Shown piece by piece: positions 7,127-15,665 of a stretch of 64,000 bases of DNA. The stretch lies in NCBI GenBank assembly GCA_017984635.1, contig JAGNZC010000003.1:61059-125058 (forward strand), read 5' to 3'. How positions within the stretch are numbered: position 1 is the stretch's first letter; every line of letters begins with the position of its first letter. Source of the stretch: Crocinitomicaceae bacterium (GTDB lineage Bacteria; Bacteroidota; Bacteroidia; Flavobacteriales_D; Crocinitomicaceae). The position numbers were made by a program, and so were the translations under genes. Below the pieces are notes generated by a model. It saw only the letters and a program-made list of their open reading frames with translations. It had not been told where the DNA came from and searched no databases.

Positions 7127-7766
7127 TTTTATTTATTTCTTTTGGATACACATTGGCAAGTGCATTGACCAAATATGATTTTTTTGTTTTTATATCTTCA
7201 CAAATAAAACGTTTGCGACGTAATGGCCCTTTGATAAATTCTCGACCGTTTAATACAAAGGTAGAATTTTTTGGCAATCGCTCTAATATTTCTATTCCTT
7301 CAACAGGTTTATTATATGAATTTAACACACGAGAAAGTTGATGATCAGTACAAGAAGAAGCTTTCGTGTTAATTAGTGAATTAACCAAAGCTTTTCGAAT
7401 GTCTTCTGGTAAATGTTCGCTATTAACTATTGGAATGAGTAATTGTCTATATGCATTTTTCCATTCATCACCATGTGGAGCAACTCTGTTTTTATAGTGA
7501 TTGTACGTTTGAAGGTGTGCAAATTCATGCAAGGTTGTAATCAGAAAAGAATAGGGATTCATGTCTCCGTTGACCGTAATTTGATGTTTCTCACCTAATG
7601 CACTTACTCTAAAATCGCCTAATTTGGTTTTTCTGCCATTGACGATTTTAAATTTTACATTTGAAGCTAAAAAAATTTCAACAACATATGAGACAAATGC
7701 CTCAGGAAGGTATTTTTTGAACCCTTCTGTGACTTGTTCTTTTTTTGTTATAGAAGTCGCTTTCAT
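7116..7766 (-). CDS. SprT-like zinc metalloprotease domain protein
   Basis: This 216-aa protein has the metallopeptidase motif HEFAH (residues 80-84) and a downstream His near 99 (VAPHG), giving the three zinc ligands of the SprT/Spartan family. Family members in other organisms cleave DNA-protein crosslinks, but bacterial SprT-like proteins are poorly characterised. No signal peptide is seen, so it is probably cytoplasmic. It is the first gene of a two-gene unit with manC; the link is positional only. Confidence 0.85.
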   Translation of the reverse strand: MKATSITKKEQVTEGFKKYLPEAFVSYVVEIFLASNVKFKIVNGRKTKLGDFRVSALGEKHQITVNGDMNPYSFLITTLHEFAHLQTYNHYKNRVAPHGDEWKNAYRQLLIPIVNSEHLPEDIRKALVNSLINTKASSCTDHQLSRVLNSYNKPVEGIEILERLPKNSTFVLNGREFIKGPLRRKRFICEDIKTKKSYLVNALANVYPKEINKNEE

Positions 7767-7844
7767 CGTGTAAATTTAAAAGTTTAAGTCAAACATTTTT
7801 AATAAAGTTTTCAGCAATTAAATGTGAATCAAAGAAATTAAATT

Positions 7845-7852
7845 TAACTTTG
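7845..7852 (+). promoter_or_regulatory. -7 element of mlaE, next to the start codon
   Basis: TAACTTTG is a perfect TAnnTTTG match and ends 6 bases before the ATG at 7859. Transcription would begin at or just before the start codon, implying a leaderless mRNA. No TTG lies at the usual distance upstream. Confidence 0.6.
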
Positions 7853-7858
7853 TATAGC

Positions 7859-8599
7859 ATGAAAGTTATTTCAAATATTGGGAAATATATGTTGATGCTC
7901 TTTGTTGTTTTTTCACGACCAGAGAAATTCAAAATATTCCGAAAACGGGTGTTTACAGAAATTGAAGGAATTGGGATAGATTCCCTTCCAATTGTTGCAT
8001 TGATGTCGGTTTTTATGGGGGCTGTAATTGCTTTACAAACAGCATCAAATATTGATAGTCCAATTATGCCTGATTATACGATTGGTTTTATCACACAAAA
8101 TAGTACTGTTTTAGAATTTTCACCTACCATTATATCGTTGATATTAGCGGGAAAAGTAGGTTCAAATGTCGCATCTGAAATTGGTACAATGCGTGTTACA
8201 GAACAAATTGACGCCTTAGAAATTATGGGTGTTAATTCGCTGAATTTTTTAGTGTTACCAAAAATAATTGCTGCTGTATTGTTTTTCCCAGTATTAATTA
8301 TATTTTCAATGGCCTTAAGTATGATCGGTGGATGGATCGCTTTAACAGCATCAGGATTATTAACTTCGGAAACATATATCTTAGGAATTCGTTATTATTT
8401 CAATGTGTACAATGTGTTTTATGCATTATCTAAAACAGTTGTATTTGGATTTTTAATTGTTTCAATATCGTCTTTTTATGGTTATTACACAAAAGGTGGA
8501 GCATTAGATGTAGGTAAAGCATCTACCAAATCGGTTGTAAGTAGTAGCATCGCAATATTAATTGCTAATTTCATATTAACTCAATTGATGTTGTTATGA
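7859..8599 (+). CDS. mlaE: MlaE-family lipid transport ABC permease
   Basis: This is the inner-membrane permease of an MCE-type phospholipid transporter, which moves lipids between the membranes. At 246 aa it has an amphipathic N-terminal stretch (RPEKFKIFRKRVFTEIEGIG) and about five hydrophobic segments. The family features DSLPIVALMSVFMGAVIALQTA and GKVGSNVASEIGTMRVTEQIDALEIMG are clear. I start at ATG 7859 because the upstream TTG at 7850 lies inside the -7 promoter element. The stop overlaps the mlaF start by 4 bases (ATGA). No mlaD gene is nearby. Confidence 0.93.
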   Translation: MKVISNIGKYMLMLFVVFSRPEKFKIFRKRVFTEIEGIGIDSLPIVALMSVFMGAVIALQTASNIDSPIMPDYTIGFITQNSTVLEFSPTIISLILAGKVGSNVASEIGTMRVTEQIDALEIMGVNSLNFLVLPKIIAAVLFFPVLIIFSMALSMIGGWIALTASGLLTSETYILGIRYYFNVYNVFYALSKTVVFGFLIVSISSFYGYYTKGGALDVGKASTKSVVSSSIAILIANFILTQLMLL

Positions 8600-9372
8600 T
8601 AGAAGTAGTTAATGTTTCTAAATCATTCGGTACAAAGCATGTATTACAAAACATCAATGCACGTTTTGAAAAAGGAAAAGTGAACCTTGTTATTGGGCAA
8701 TCCGGTCAAGGAAAATCTGTTTTAGCAAAGTGTATTATTGGTTTGCACGAAATTGACAGTGGTCAAATATTATTTGATGGGCGCGATTTTTCCAAAATGA
8801 ATCGATTGGAGCGAACTGAAATCAGAAAAGAAATCGGTATGTTATTTCAAGGCTCAGCTTTGTTTGATTCGATGACTGTAGAAGAAAATGTCATGTTTCC
8901 TTTATCCATGTTTACCAAAATGACGAAAGGTGAAATGCAGAAAAGGGTTGATTTTTGTTTAGACCGTGTTAATTTAACTGGTACAAATGGCTTGCTTCCA
9001 GCTGAGTGTAGTGGAGGAATGCAAAAACGAATTGGCATCGCTCGTGCTATCGCAATGAATCCAAAATATTTATTTTGTGATGAACCTAATTCAGGACTAG
9101 ATCCGTTAACTTCTATCGTAATTGACAGTTTAATCAAAGAAATTACCTACGAATACAATATGACCACCGTTGTTATTACACACGATATGAATAGTGTTAT
9201 TGAGATTGGGGAGAACATTCTGTTTATATACAAAGGTCAAAATTGGTGGGAAGGAAACCGTCAATCAATCATTCAAACAGAAAACAAAGAGATTGAGAAT
9301 TTTGTATATGCTTCAGAATTCATGAAAGACATTCGTGAAATGATGCAAACAAGAAACAAACTTCAGAAATAG
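8596..9372 (+). CDS. mlaF: MlaF-family lipid transport ABC ATPase
   Basis: This is the ATPase partner of the upstream permease, 258 aa. Walker A is GQSGQGKS (34-41), the Q-loop is around LFQGSALF, the signature is CSGGM (138-142; Cys replaces the more usual Leu) and Walker B is YLFCDEP (158-164), followed by the switch-region THDM. Its start codon overlaps the mlaE stop, which implies translational coupling. The 3' end overlaps the convergent outer-membrane protein gene by 10 bases, with no terminator between them. Confidence 0.93.
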   Translation: MIEVVNVSKSFGTKHVLQNINARFEKGKVNLVIGQSGQGKSVLAKCIIGLHEIDSGQILFDGRDFSKMNRLERTEIRKEIGMLFQGSALFDSMTVEENVMFPLSMFTKMTKGEMQKRVDFCLDRVNLTGTNGLLPAECSGGMQKRIGIARAIAMNPKYLFCDEPNSGLDPLTSIVIDSLIKEITYEYNMTTVVITHDMNSVIEIGENILFIYKGQNWWEGNRQSIIQTENKEIENFVYASEFMKDIREMMQTRNKLQK

Positions 9373-11060
9373 GCGATATAGCCAAAATGTACTTTTCCAT
9401 TACTGAAAAGAATGGGATTTGAATATTGTTTCCCCAGTGCGTAAGAAACGGAAAAAAGTCCGATTTTTGTTCCAAAAGAAAACCCAACACCAAATCCAAA
9501 AGGTGTGTCTTTATAAAAAGTTACGGCGTTGTTTTCTAAAAATGCTTGATCAAAAAAGGCAAAAACATTTGAGTTTTTATCCAGTAAATACCGGTATTCA
9601 ATTGATGCGATACTTTTTGTTGTTGCATATAGTTCCTCTTCATTAAATCCACGTAAAGTTGTTTGTCCTCCAAAACGATCTACTTCATTTTGATAAATCG
9701 TTGGTGCAATATAGAATGTAGCATTTGCAGCAATTCGAATGATGTTTCTTGCCGTTATTGGTAGGTAGAATTCAATTTTTAAATTCCCTTTATACGTTGT
9801 CGAAGTAGTCGTTTTACTAGTGTCGTTTAAGGTTGAATTACGATTGCCGACTGCAATTGATGCTTGAATGAATTTTCCCCTGGAAGGATTGGGTATATAG
9901 TCAAGTGAGCGATTGAAATAACTGATGCCATACGCATGCGTTGATACGTTGGATAAATTAGAGAATAATGGATTATTGGAACTTCCTCCCAGTCTTGATG
10001 AGCTTGTGTTTTGGTAAAAAAGTGTTAAGTAATTCCCGCTATTTAATTGATATTGTGCGCCAACCATTGTTTTTAGTTCTAAAAAAGTAGTGTCTCGTTT
10101 GTACAATTGAAATTGTCCATCAAATCCAAATTTCGTCTTGAATAAAAATGGATAATTGATGGTTGCTTTCAAATTTTGAGTTTGAGCTTGAATACTTCTC
10201 CAATTCAAATTAATTTGCTCTCCTCTTTTTAATACATTGACGAGTTTTAAGTCTAATTCACCTGTTAAGTTAACGTCAGAATTATTTGCGTTTTGTTGTA
10301 AACCAACTACGCCGTTTAATGATGAAATCGGAACGGATTTGAGGTATAAAAACACTTCAAAGCCATGTTCTGTAAATAATAGTTCAAATGGCTTAATTTC
10401 TTTGATATAGTTTAATTGTGTTATTTTTCTTGATAAATCGGATAATATCTTTTCGTTGTATTCTTCTCCAATTTTTAAGTTGGTAAGTGTACTAATGAAA
10501 TTTAAAGCGATGGAAGAGTCACCTTTAACATGTATTTCCGTAAGTTGAAATTTTGCTCCTTTTTCAATGATTAATTCAGCGCTTAGTTGTTGGTTGTTTT
10601 CTTTCAAATTTTTAAGATAACATTTAGCGAATGGATAACCAGATGAAGTGCAAGCATTCAATATTTCTTTCATTACACGACTCAATTCAATGGGTTGAAC
10701 AGGTGTTTTTAATAACATTTTTTCAGAAATCCGTGCGTTAGAGCGGACTAATTCTAATCCTTCTTTGGATGATGTTAGCTGAATATTCTTGTATTTATTT
10801 CCACAATCAAATGAAGTGGTAACATTATTTTCTGTTATTTGAATTGAATCAACGGAGGCTCCTAGGTACCCTTTTTTAATTGCTTCAATTTGTAATTCTT
10901 TAAGGAAACGAATTGCTTCTGTCGTGGATTTAAAGTCATTTGGTAGTTTAGTTGTAACTTTTTTATAATCATTCGTTTTAAAGTGTAAAGTGACTTTCTT
11001 TTGACAGAATACACCTGTAACAAAAAAGGAAAACACTAAAACAAAGTAAAATCGAAGCAT
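9363..11060 (-). CDS. BamA/TamA-like outer-membrane protein with POTRA domain
   Basis: This 565-aa protein starts at ATG 11060, which places a clean signal peptide (ending GVFCQ) at the N-terminus; the frame extends upstream but without a better start. Residues ~165-245 look like a POTRA domain (FQLTEIHVKGD..., YIKEIKPFELLF). The rest is a predicted 16-strand Omp85-type barrel ending in aromatic Phe. GGQTTLRGFNEEE is the conserved loop containing the RGF motif of the Omp85 family. It probably inserts or translocates a protein or lipid at the outer membrane; the client is unknown. It is smaller than BamA (one or two POTRAs), so it is an accessory member. Confidence 0.82.
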   Translation of the reverse strand: MLRFYFVLVFSFFVTGVFCQKKVTLHFKTNDYKKVTTKLPNDFKSTTEAIRFLKELQIEAIKKGYLGASVDSIQITENNVTTSFDCGNKYKNIQLTSSKEGLELVRSNARISEKMLLKTPVQPIELSRVMKEILNACTSSGYPFAKCYLKNLKENNQQLSAELIIEKGAKFQLTEIHVKGDSSIALNFISTLTNLKIGEEYNEKILSDLSRKITQLNYIKEIKPFELLFTEHGFEVFLYLKSVPISSLNGVVGLQQNANNSDVNLTGELDLKLVNVLKRGEQINLNWRSIQAQTQNLKATINYPFLFKTKFGFDGQFQLYKRDTTFLELKTMVGAQYQLNSGNYLTLFYQNTSSSRLGGSSNNPLFSNLSNVSTHAYGISYFNRSLDYIPNPSRGKFIQASIAVGNRNSTLNDTSKTTTSTTYKGNLKIEFYLPITARNIIRIAANATFYIAPTIYQNEVDRFGGQTTLRGFNEEELYATTKSIASIEYRYLLDKNSNVFAFFDQAFLENNAVTFYKDTPFGFGVGFSFGTKIGLFSVSYALGKQYSNPILFSNGKVHFGYIAYF

Positions 11061-11178
11061 AGTAAATGAACGTATAAGTAGCACAAATAGTTTTAATTCA
11101 TACAAAAATGAAGATTATTTTTCGCTTAAACATAAAATTGATTATTTTTACCGAATCAAACAACGCAAAAATTTAAAA

Positions 11179-11319
11179 ATGAAAAAATTAATAATTTTAT
11201 CGATAGTTGGTTTTACACTTACAGCATCTGTAACAGCTTGTAGCACTTCAAAAAGATCAAAATGTGATGCTTATTCACAAAACACTTCTAAAGTAACTAC
11301 TGTAAACACAGCTAAATAA
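11179..11319 (+). CDS. Small 46-aa lipoprotein
   Basis: This gene is very short. Residues 1-~17 form a hydrophobic signal and SVTAC gives a lipobox with Cys21. The mature part is only ~26 residues (CSTSKRSKCDAYSQN...) and has a second Cys. It has its own upstream spacer with a -7-like TATTTTTA at 11143-11150 and a terminator right after the stop, both of which support a real gene. It may be a small envelope lipoprotein; function unknown. Confidence 0.72.
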   Translation: MKKLIILSIVGFTLTASVTACSTSKRSKCDAYSQNTSKVTTVNTAK

Positions 11320-11334
11320 GCTTTAAAATAATTG

Positions 11335-11361
11335 AAAGGTCATTGTAAAATGGCCTTTTTT
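11335..11361. terminator. Bidirectional terminator between the small lipoprotein gene and lptB
   Basis: The stem AAAGGTCATT pairs with AATGGCCTTT (one G-U pair) around a 5-base loop, with a T-run on the plus strand. The two genes converge here. Confidence 0.88.
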
Positions 11362-12088
11362 ATTTTTTACGCAATACAAAATTCTGACCAAGATAAACTT
11401 TACGAACTTGTTCATCCGCTGCTAATTCTTCAGCAGTTCCTGTTTTCAAAATGCTTCCTTCAAATAATAAATACGCTCTATCCGTAATCGATAAAGTTTC
11501 TTGAACGTTGTGGTCTGTTATTAAAATTCCAATATTTTTCTTTCTTAATGCAGCAACAATGCTTTGAATGTCTTCAACAGCAATCGGATCTACCCCTGCA
11601 AACGGCTCGTCTAACAAAACAAACTTTGGATTTGTAGCCAATGCTCTTGCAATTTCAGTTCGTCTTTTTTCGCCACCTGATAATCGATTCCCTAAGTTTT
11701 TTCGAACGTGTGTTAAACTGAATTCCTCTAATAATTGCTCTAACTTTTCTTTTCGTTCGATTTTTGTTAAGTCCGTCATTTCTAATATCGCCATGATATT
11801 ATCTTCGACACTTAATTTTCTAAAAACTGAAACTTCTTGAGGTAAATATCCTATTCCCAATTGAGAACGTTTGTACATTGGGAAATTAGTTATTTCTGTA
11901 TCGTCTAAAAATACTTTTCCTGAATCAGGACTTACGAGCCCAACCATCATGTAAAATGAAGTAGTTTTTCCAGCTCCATTTGGACCTAATAAACCCACTA
12001 TTTCACCTTGATTCACTTCGATCGTTACGCCTTTTACAACCGCGCGACCTTTGTATGTTTTCTGTATGTTTTCAGTGTGTAATTTCAC
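11360..12088 (-). CDS. lptB: LPS export ABC transporter ATPase
   Basis: LptB powers LptFG extraction of lipopolysaccharide from the inner membrane. The 242-aa length is typical. Walker A GPNGAGKT is at 35-42, the signature LSGGE at 136-140, Walker B FVLLDEP at 156-162 and the switch ITDHNV near 198. It follows tatC by 23 bases on the same strand, so they are probably co-transcribed. LptB is well conserved and the assignment is secure. Confidence 0.95.
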   Translation of the reverse strand: MKLHTENIQKTYKGRAVVKGVTIEVNQGEIVGLLGPNGAGKTTSFYMMVGLVSPDSGKVFLDDTEITNFPMYKRSQLGIGYLPQEVSVFRKLSVEDNIMAILEMTDLTKIERKEKLEQLLEEFSLTHVRKNLGNRLSGGEKRRTEIARALATNPKFVLLDEPFAGVDPIAVEDIQSIVAALRKKNIGILITDHNVQETLSITDRAYLLFEGSILKTGTAEELAADEQVRKVYLGQNFVLRKK

Positions 12089-12111
12089 GTTAAAGCTTTA
12101 TAGGTTGGGGA

Positions 12112-12900
12112 TTAGATTTCTTTTCTGGCGCGTTCACGTTCTGCTTTGCGAGAAACAAGAATTCCAACTTCATATAAAATGACAATTGGTATTGCTACAA
12201 TTATTTGAGAAACAACATCTGGTGGTGTAATAGCAGCTGATAAAATTAAGACACCAACAATTGCATGCTTACGGTATTTTTTTAAGAAAGCTGAAGATAA
12301 GACACCTAATTTCGTAAGTAAATGTGCAACAACAGGCAGTAAGAATAGTAAGCCAGTATAAAAAACGGTTGATAAGATCATGCTTAAGTATGAACTGATC
12401 GTAAAGATGTTTTGAATTTGAGAACTTATTTTATAAGCACCAAAAAATTGCACGCTTAAAGGGGCAACAACAAAATACCCAAATAAAATTCCAATAAAAA
12501 ATAAGATGCTTACGTAAAAAACGATTCCTTTCGCTACAGACTTTTCATTTTGTTTCAATCCTGGTTTAACAAACGACCACAATTGATAGAAAATAAATGG
12601 AAAAGACAATACTACTCCGCCCATCAAACTCATCATCAATGCATAACTGAATTGTCCTGACATTGTTGTACTTTGAAAACTAACTGGAATATCTTCAATG
12701 CAAATATTGAAATACTGACACATAAGTTTAAATGTGATGAAATTTGAATTTTTCATCGACATAAAAAAAGTATTCATTATCCATTCTTGGAAATAAAACA
12801 AGGTGCTTCCAACAACTAAAATTGAAGCTGAAATTCTTACCAAACGCCATCTTAATTCTTCAAGATGGTCTAAAAAAGACATTTTTTTATCTTCTGACAT
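12112..12900 (-). CDS. tatC: Sec-independent protein translocase TatC
   Basis: TatC binds twin-arginine signal peptides in the inner membrane and with TatA moves folded proteins. The 262-aa protein begins MSEDKKMSFLDHLEELRWR, with the conserved HLEELR motif at residues ~11-16. About six hydrophobic segments follow, with FPFIFYQLWSFVKPGLK and a terminal AAITPPDVVSQ loop typical of the family. Start ATG 12900 is chosen because the in-frame TTG at 12909 overlaps the -7 promoter element. tatA is not adjacent. lptB lies downstream in the same unit. Confidence 0.96.
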   Translation of the reverse strand: MSEDKKMSFLDHLEELRWRLVRISASILVVGSTLFYFQEWIMNTFFMSMKNSNFITFKLMCQYFNICIEDIPVSFQSTTMSGQFSYALMMSLMGGVVLSFPFIFYQLWSFVKPGLKQNEKSVAKGIVFYVSILFFIGILFGYFVVAPLSVQFFGAYKISSQIQNIFTISSYLSMILSTVFYTGLLFLLPVVAHLLTKLGVLSSAFLKKYRKHAIVGVLILSAAITPPDVVSQIIVAIPIVILYEVGILVSRKAERERARKEI

Positions 12901-12906
12901 TGTGTG

Positions 12907-12914
12907 CAAATTTA
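12907..12914 (-). promoter_or_regulatory. -7 element of tatC, next to the start codon
   Basis: On the minus strand TAAATTTG ends 6 bases before ATG 12900. As with mlaE, this predicts a leaderless transcript. A TTGACA lies upstream but only 12 bases away, too close for the usual spacing. Confidence 0.6.
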
Positions 12915-13071
12915 AGTAATTCCTGTCAATACTTAAAATTTAATACCATCTATCTGTATTTTTACTTAATTAAAGCAGATTGTGCTTATTTTACGCTGTA
13001 ATTTCTAAGTTGATTGAAAAAATCGTATTATCTTTATGTAAAATTTTAGATAAGTATTTTAAATACACAGA

Positions 13072-15255
13072 ATGGTAAAGAACGATCTTAAAGTAGCACT
13101 GCGCAAATATTTTGGATTCGATAGTTTTAAAGGTAAGCAGGAAGCAATCATTACAAATGTCTTAGATGGTAAAAACACATTTGTAATCATGCCTACTGGT
13201 GGTGGAAAATCGATGTGTTATCAATTGCCTGCATTGATTTCAGAAGGAACTGCAATTATTGTTTCTCCGTTAATAGCATTAATGAAGAATCAAGTGGATG
13301 CAATTCGAAATGTAAGTGAAAATGAAGCGGTAGCACATTTCTTGAACTCCTCCCTTTCAAAAACTGAAATTACACGTGTAAAAAAAGATATTCAAGATGG
13401 TGTTACAAAATTATTATACGTTGCACCAGAATCTTTAACAAAACAAGAGAATGTTGATTTTTTAACTTCTGTTTCAATTTCTTTTTTCGCCATAGATGAA
13501 GCACATTGTATTTCGGAATGGGGACATGATTTCCGCCCTGAATACAGAAGACTTAGAGAGATTTTTGAGAAAATATCAAATGTTCCGATCATTGCATTAA
13601 CGGCAACTGCAACTCCAAAAGTTCAATACGATATTCAAAAAAACTTGAATATGTTGGATGCTGTAGTGTTTAAGTCCTCGTTTAATCGTGATAATTTATA
13701 TTATGAAATACGTCCTAAAAGAGATGTAGAAAAACAAATTATAAAATACATTCGAACGAAAGAAGGTAAAAGTGGTATTATATATTGCTTGAGCCGAAAG
13801 AAAGTCGAGGAATTGACAGAATTGTTACAAGTAAACGGAATCAATGCATTGGCATACCATGCTGGACTTGATGCGAACACGCGCGCAAATCATCAAGACA
13901 TGTTCTTAATGGAAGAAGCAAGTGTGATCGTTGCTACCATTGCTTTTGGAATGGGAATCGATAAACCCGATGTTCGATATGTGATTCACCATGATATTCC
14001 TAAATCTTTAGAAAGTTACTACCAAGAAACGGGTAGAGCAGGGAGAGATGGAGGAGAAGGCGAGTGTGTCACTTTTTACAATTACAAAGACATAGAAAAA
14101 TTAGAAAAATTTCTTCAAGGGAAACCACTTGCTGAGCAAGAAATCGGTAAGCAATTATTGAATGAAATCGTTTCTTATTCTGAAACATCAGTTTGCCGTA
14201 GAAAATTTATTTTACATTATTTTGGCGAACAATTTGATGAAAAAAATTGTAATGCTTATTGTGATAATTGTAAACACCCTCGCGAAAAATCCGAAGGTGA
14301 AGCTGAAGTTGTTTTATTATTGAAAGTACTTCTAGAATTGCAGGAAACACAGAAAACGAAACATTATTGTTCGTTTTTAGCTGGGAATTTAACATCTGAT
14401 ATTAAAACATACAAACACGACACTTTAAAAGGATTTGGAAGTGGTAAATACAAAGACGAACATTTTTGGAATGCAGTAATTCGACAAGTGATTGTTGCTG
14501 GCTTTATTTCTAAAGATATTGAGTCTTTCGGAATCCTTAAAATTACGGATGAAGGGAGAGCATTTTTAGCAAATCCAACAAGTTTTAAATTGATTAAAGA
14601 GCATGATTATTCATCTGATGATGAGGAAGATGCAGGCGTTTCCTTAAGTGGAAAAGGGGCTGCATTTGATGATGTTTTATATGGTTTATTAGTTGATTTA
14701 AGAAAATCATTATCGAAACAGAAAAATATTCCTCCATTTGTTATTTTTCAAGAGCCTTCTTTGAAAGACATGTGTTTTCAATACCCAATCACTTTAGATG
14801 AATTAACTAATATACAAGGCGTTGGAACAGGGAAAGCAGCGCGTTATGGGGCTCCTTTTGTTGCTTTAATCGCACAATATGTTGAAGATAATGACATTGA
14901 AAGACCACAAGATATGGTCGTTAAGTCATTGGTGAATAAATCAGGACTTAAAGTTCAATTGATTCAGAATATCGATCGTAAATTGCCTTTAGAAGATATT
15001 GGAAAAGCACAAGGAAAATCAATGGATGAAGTGTTGGAAGAATTGGAAGCGATCGTTTCTTCTGGAACACGTGTCAATATCAATTATTACATTGATGATA
15101 TTTTAGATGCGGATAATCAAAAAGAAATTTTCGATTATTTTAGAGAAGCAGAAACAGATGATTTAAAAGAAGCTTATCATGAATTTGATGGTGATTATTC
15201 GGAAGAAGAATTACGCTTGATGCGTATTCGATTCATGAGCGAATTAGCGAATTAA
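13072..15255 (+). CDS. recQ: ATP-dependent DNA helicase RecQ
   Basis: RecQ unwinds DNA 3'-5' during recombination and fork repair. The 727-aa protein is full length. Walker A MPTGGGKS is at 40-47, DEAH at 142-145 and the helicase C domain with QETGRAGRDG near 320. A RecQ zinc site (Cys residues of CRRKF, NCNAYCDNC) is near 375-400. An HRDC domain (~550-630) and a C-terminal helix-turn-helix extension follow. A -7-like TATCTTTA lies about 35 bases upstream. The stop overlaps the convergent lipoprotein stop by 4 bases. Confidence 0.97.
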   Translation: MVKNDLKVALRKYFGFDSFKGKQEAIITNVLDGKNTFVIMPTGGGKSMCYQLPALISEGTAIIVSPLIALMKNQVDAIRNVSENEAVAHFLNSSLSKTEITRVKKDIQDGVTKLLYVAPESLTKQENVDFLTSVSISFFAIDEAHCISEWGHDFRPEYRRLREIFEKISNVPIIALTATATPKVQYDIQKNLNMLDAVVFKSSFNRDNLYYEIRPKRDVEKQIIKYIRTKEGKSGIIYCLSRKKVEELTELLQVNGINALAYHAGLDANTRANHQDMFLMEEASVIVATIAFGMGIDKPDVRYVIHHDIPKSLESYYQETGRAGRDGGEGECVTFYNYKDIEKLEKFLQGKPLAEQEIGKQLLNEIVSYSETSVCRRKFILHYFGEQFDEKNCNAYCDNCKHPREKSEGEAEVVLLLKVLLELQETQKTKHYCSFLAGNLTSDIKTYKHDTLKGFGSGKYKDEHFWNAVIRQVIVAGFISKDIESFGILKITDEGRAFLANPTSFKLIKEHDYSSDDEEDAGVSLSGKGAAFDDVLYGLLVDLRKSLSKQKNIPPFVIFQEPSLKDMCFQYPITLDELTNIQGVGTGKAARYGAPFVALIAQYVEDNDIERPQDMVVKSLVNKSGLKVQLIQNIDRKLPLEDIGKAQGKSMDEVLEELEAIVSSGTRVNINYYIDDILDADNQKEIFDYFREAETDDLKEAYHEFDGDYSEEELRLMRIRFMSELAN

Positions 15256-15665
15256 CGTTTAAATAATAGCGTATTTAAGCGATAAGACTCATCCCAATAT
15301 TCAATTTTTAAATAATCTTTTGATGCGTATTTCAGTTTGAATTCAAAAGTATACGTTTCGTTTGTAGATTTGAGGTGGTTTAATTGCAAGCTTTCGTTAT
15401 TATTGATAAGTGAAAAATCGCCATTATAATTGTATGTATTAGACACCAAAAAAGTTTGATAGTTTAACTGAAAAAGATACTTATTTTCTGAACTGTTGAT
15501 TGTCAATTGCCCATCTGCTAAGCCTTCGTAGCGAAGGCCTTCATTATCAGTTATACTGAAGCCATCTATTTTCCATGTACCTTTGATTTCTTCTAAAAGT
15601 ACTTGTTCTTTGTTACAAGCAAATAGTATCAAAAGAATGAAGAAATATCGGACTAACTTTTTCAT
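15252..15665 (-). CDS. Lipocalin-like lipoprotein, function unknown
   Basis: This 137-aa protein has a lipoprotein signal (LILLFAC, lipid-anchored Cys17). The mature part begins with an EEIKGTWKIDGF segment and is all-beta in character, resembling the lipocalin-like/DUF families common in Bacteroidota. Its start overlaps the upstream M20 gene stop by one base (TAATG), so it is the last gene of the minus-strand cluster. No catalytic residues are recognisable. Its 3' end overlaps recQ by 4 bases. Confidence 0.75.
   Translation of the reverse strand: MKKLVRYFFILLILFACNKEQVLLEEIKGTWKIDGFSITDNEGLRYEGLADGQLTINSSENKYLFQLNYQTFLVSNTYNYNGDFSLINNNESLQLNHLKSTNETYTFEFKLKYASKDYLKIEYWDESYRLNTLLFKR

Noticed and set aside
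7850..7858. Upstream TTG start for mlaE
   Set aside because: It lies within the -7 promoter element and family alignment supports ATG 7859.
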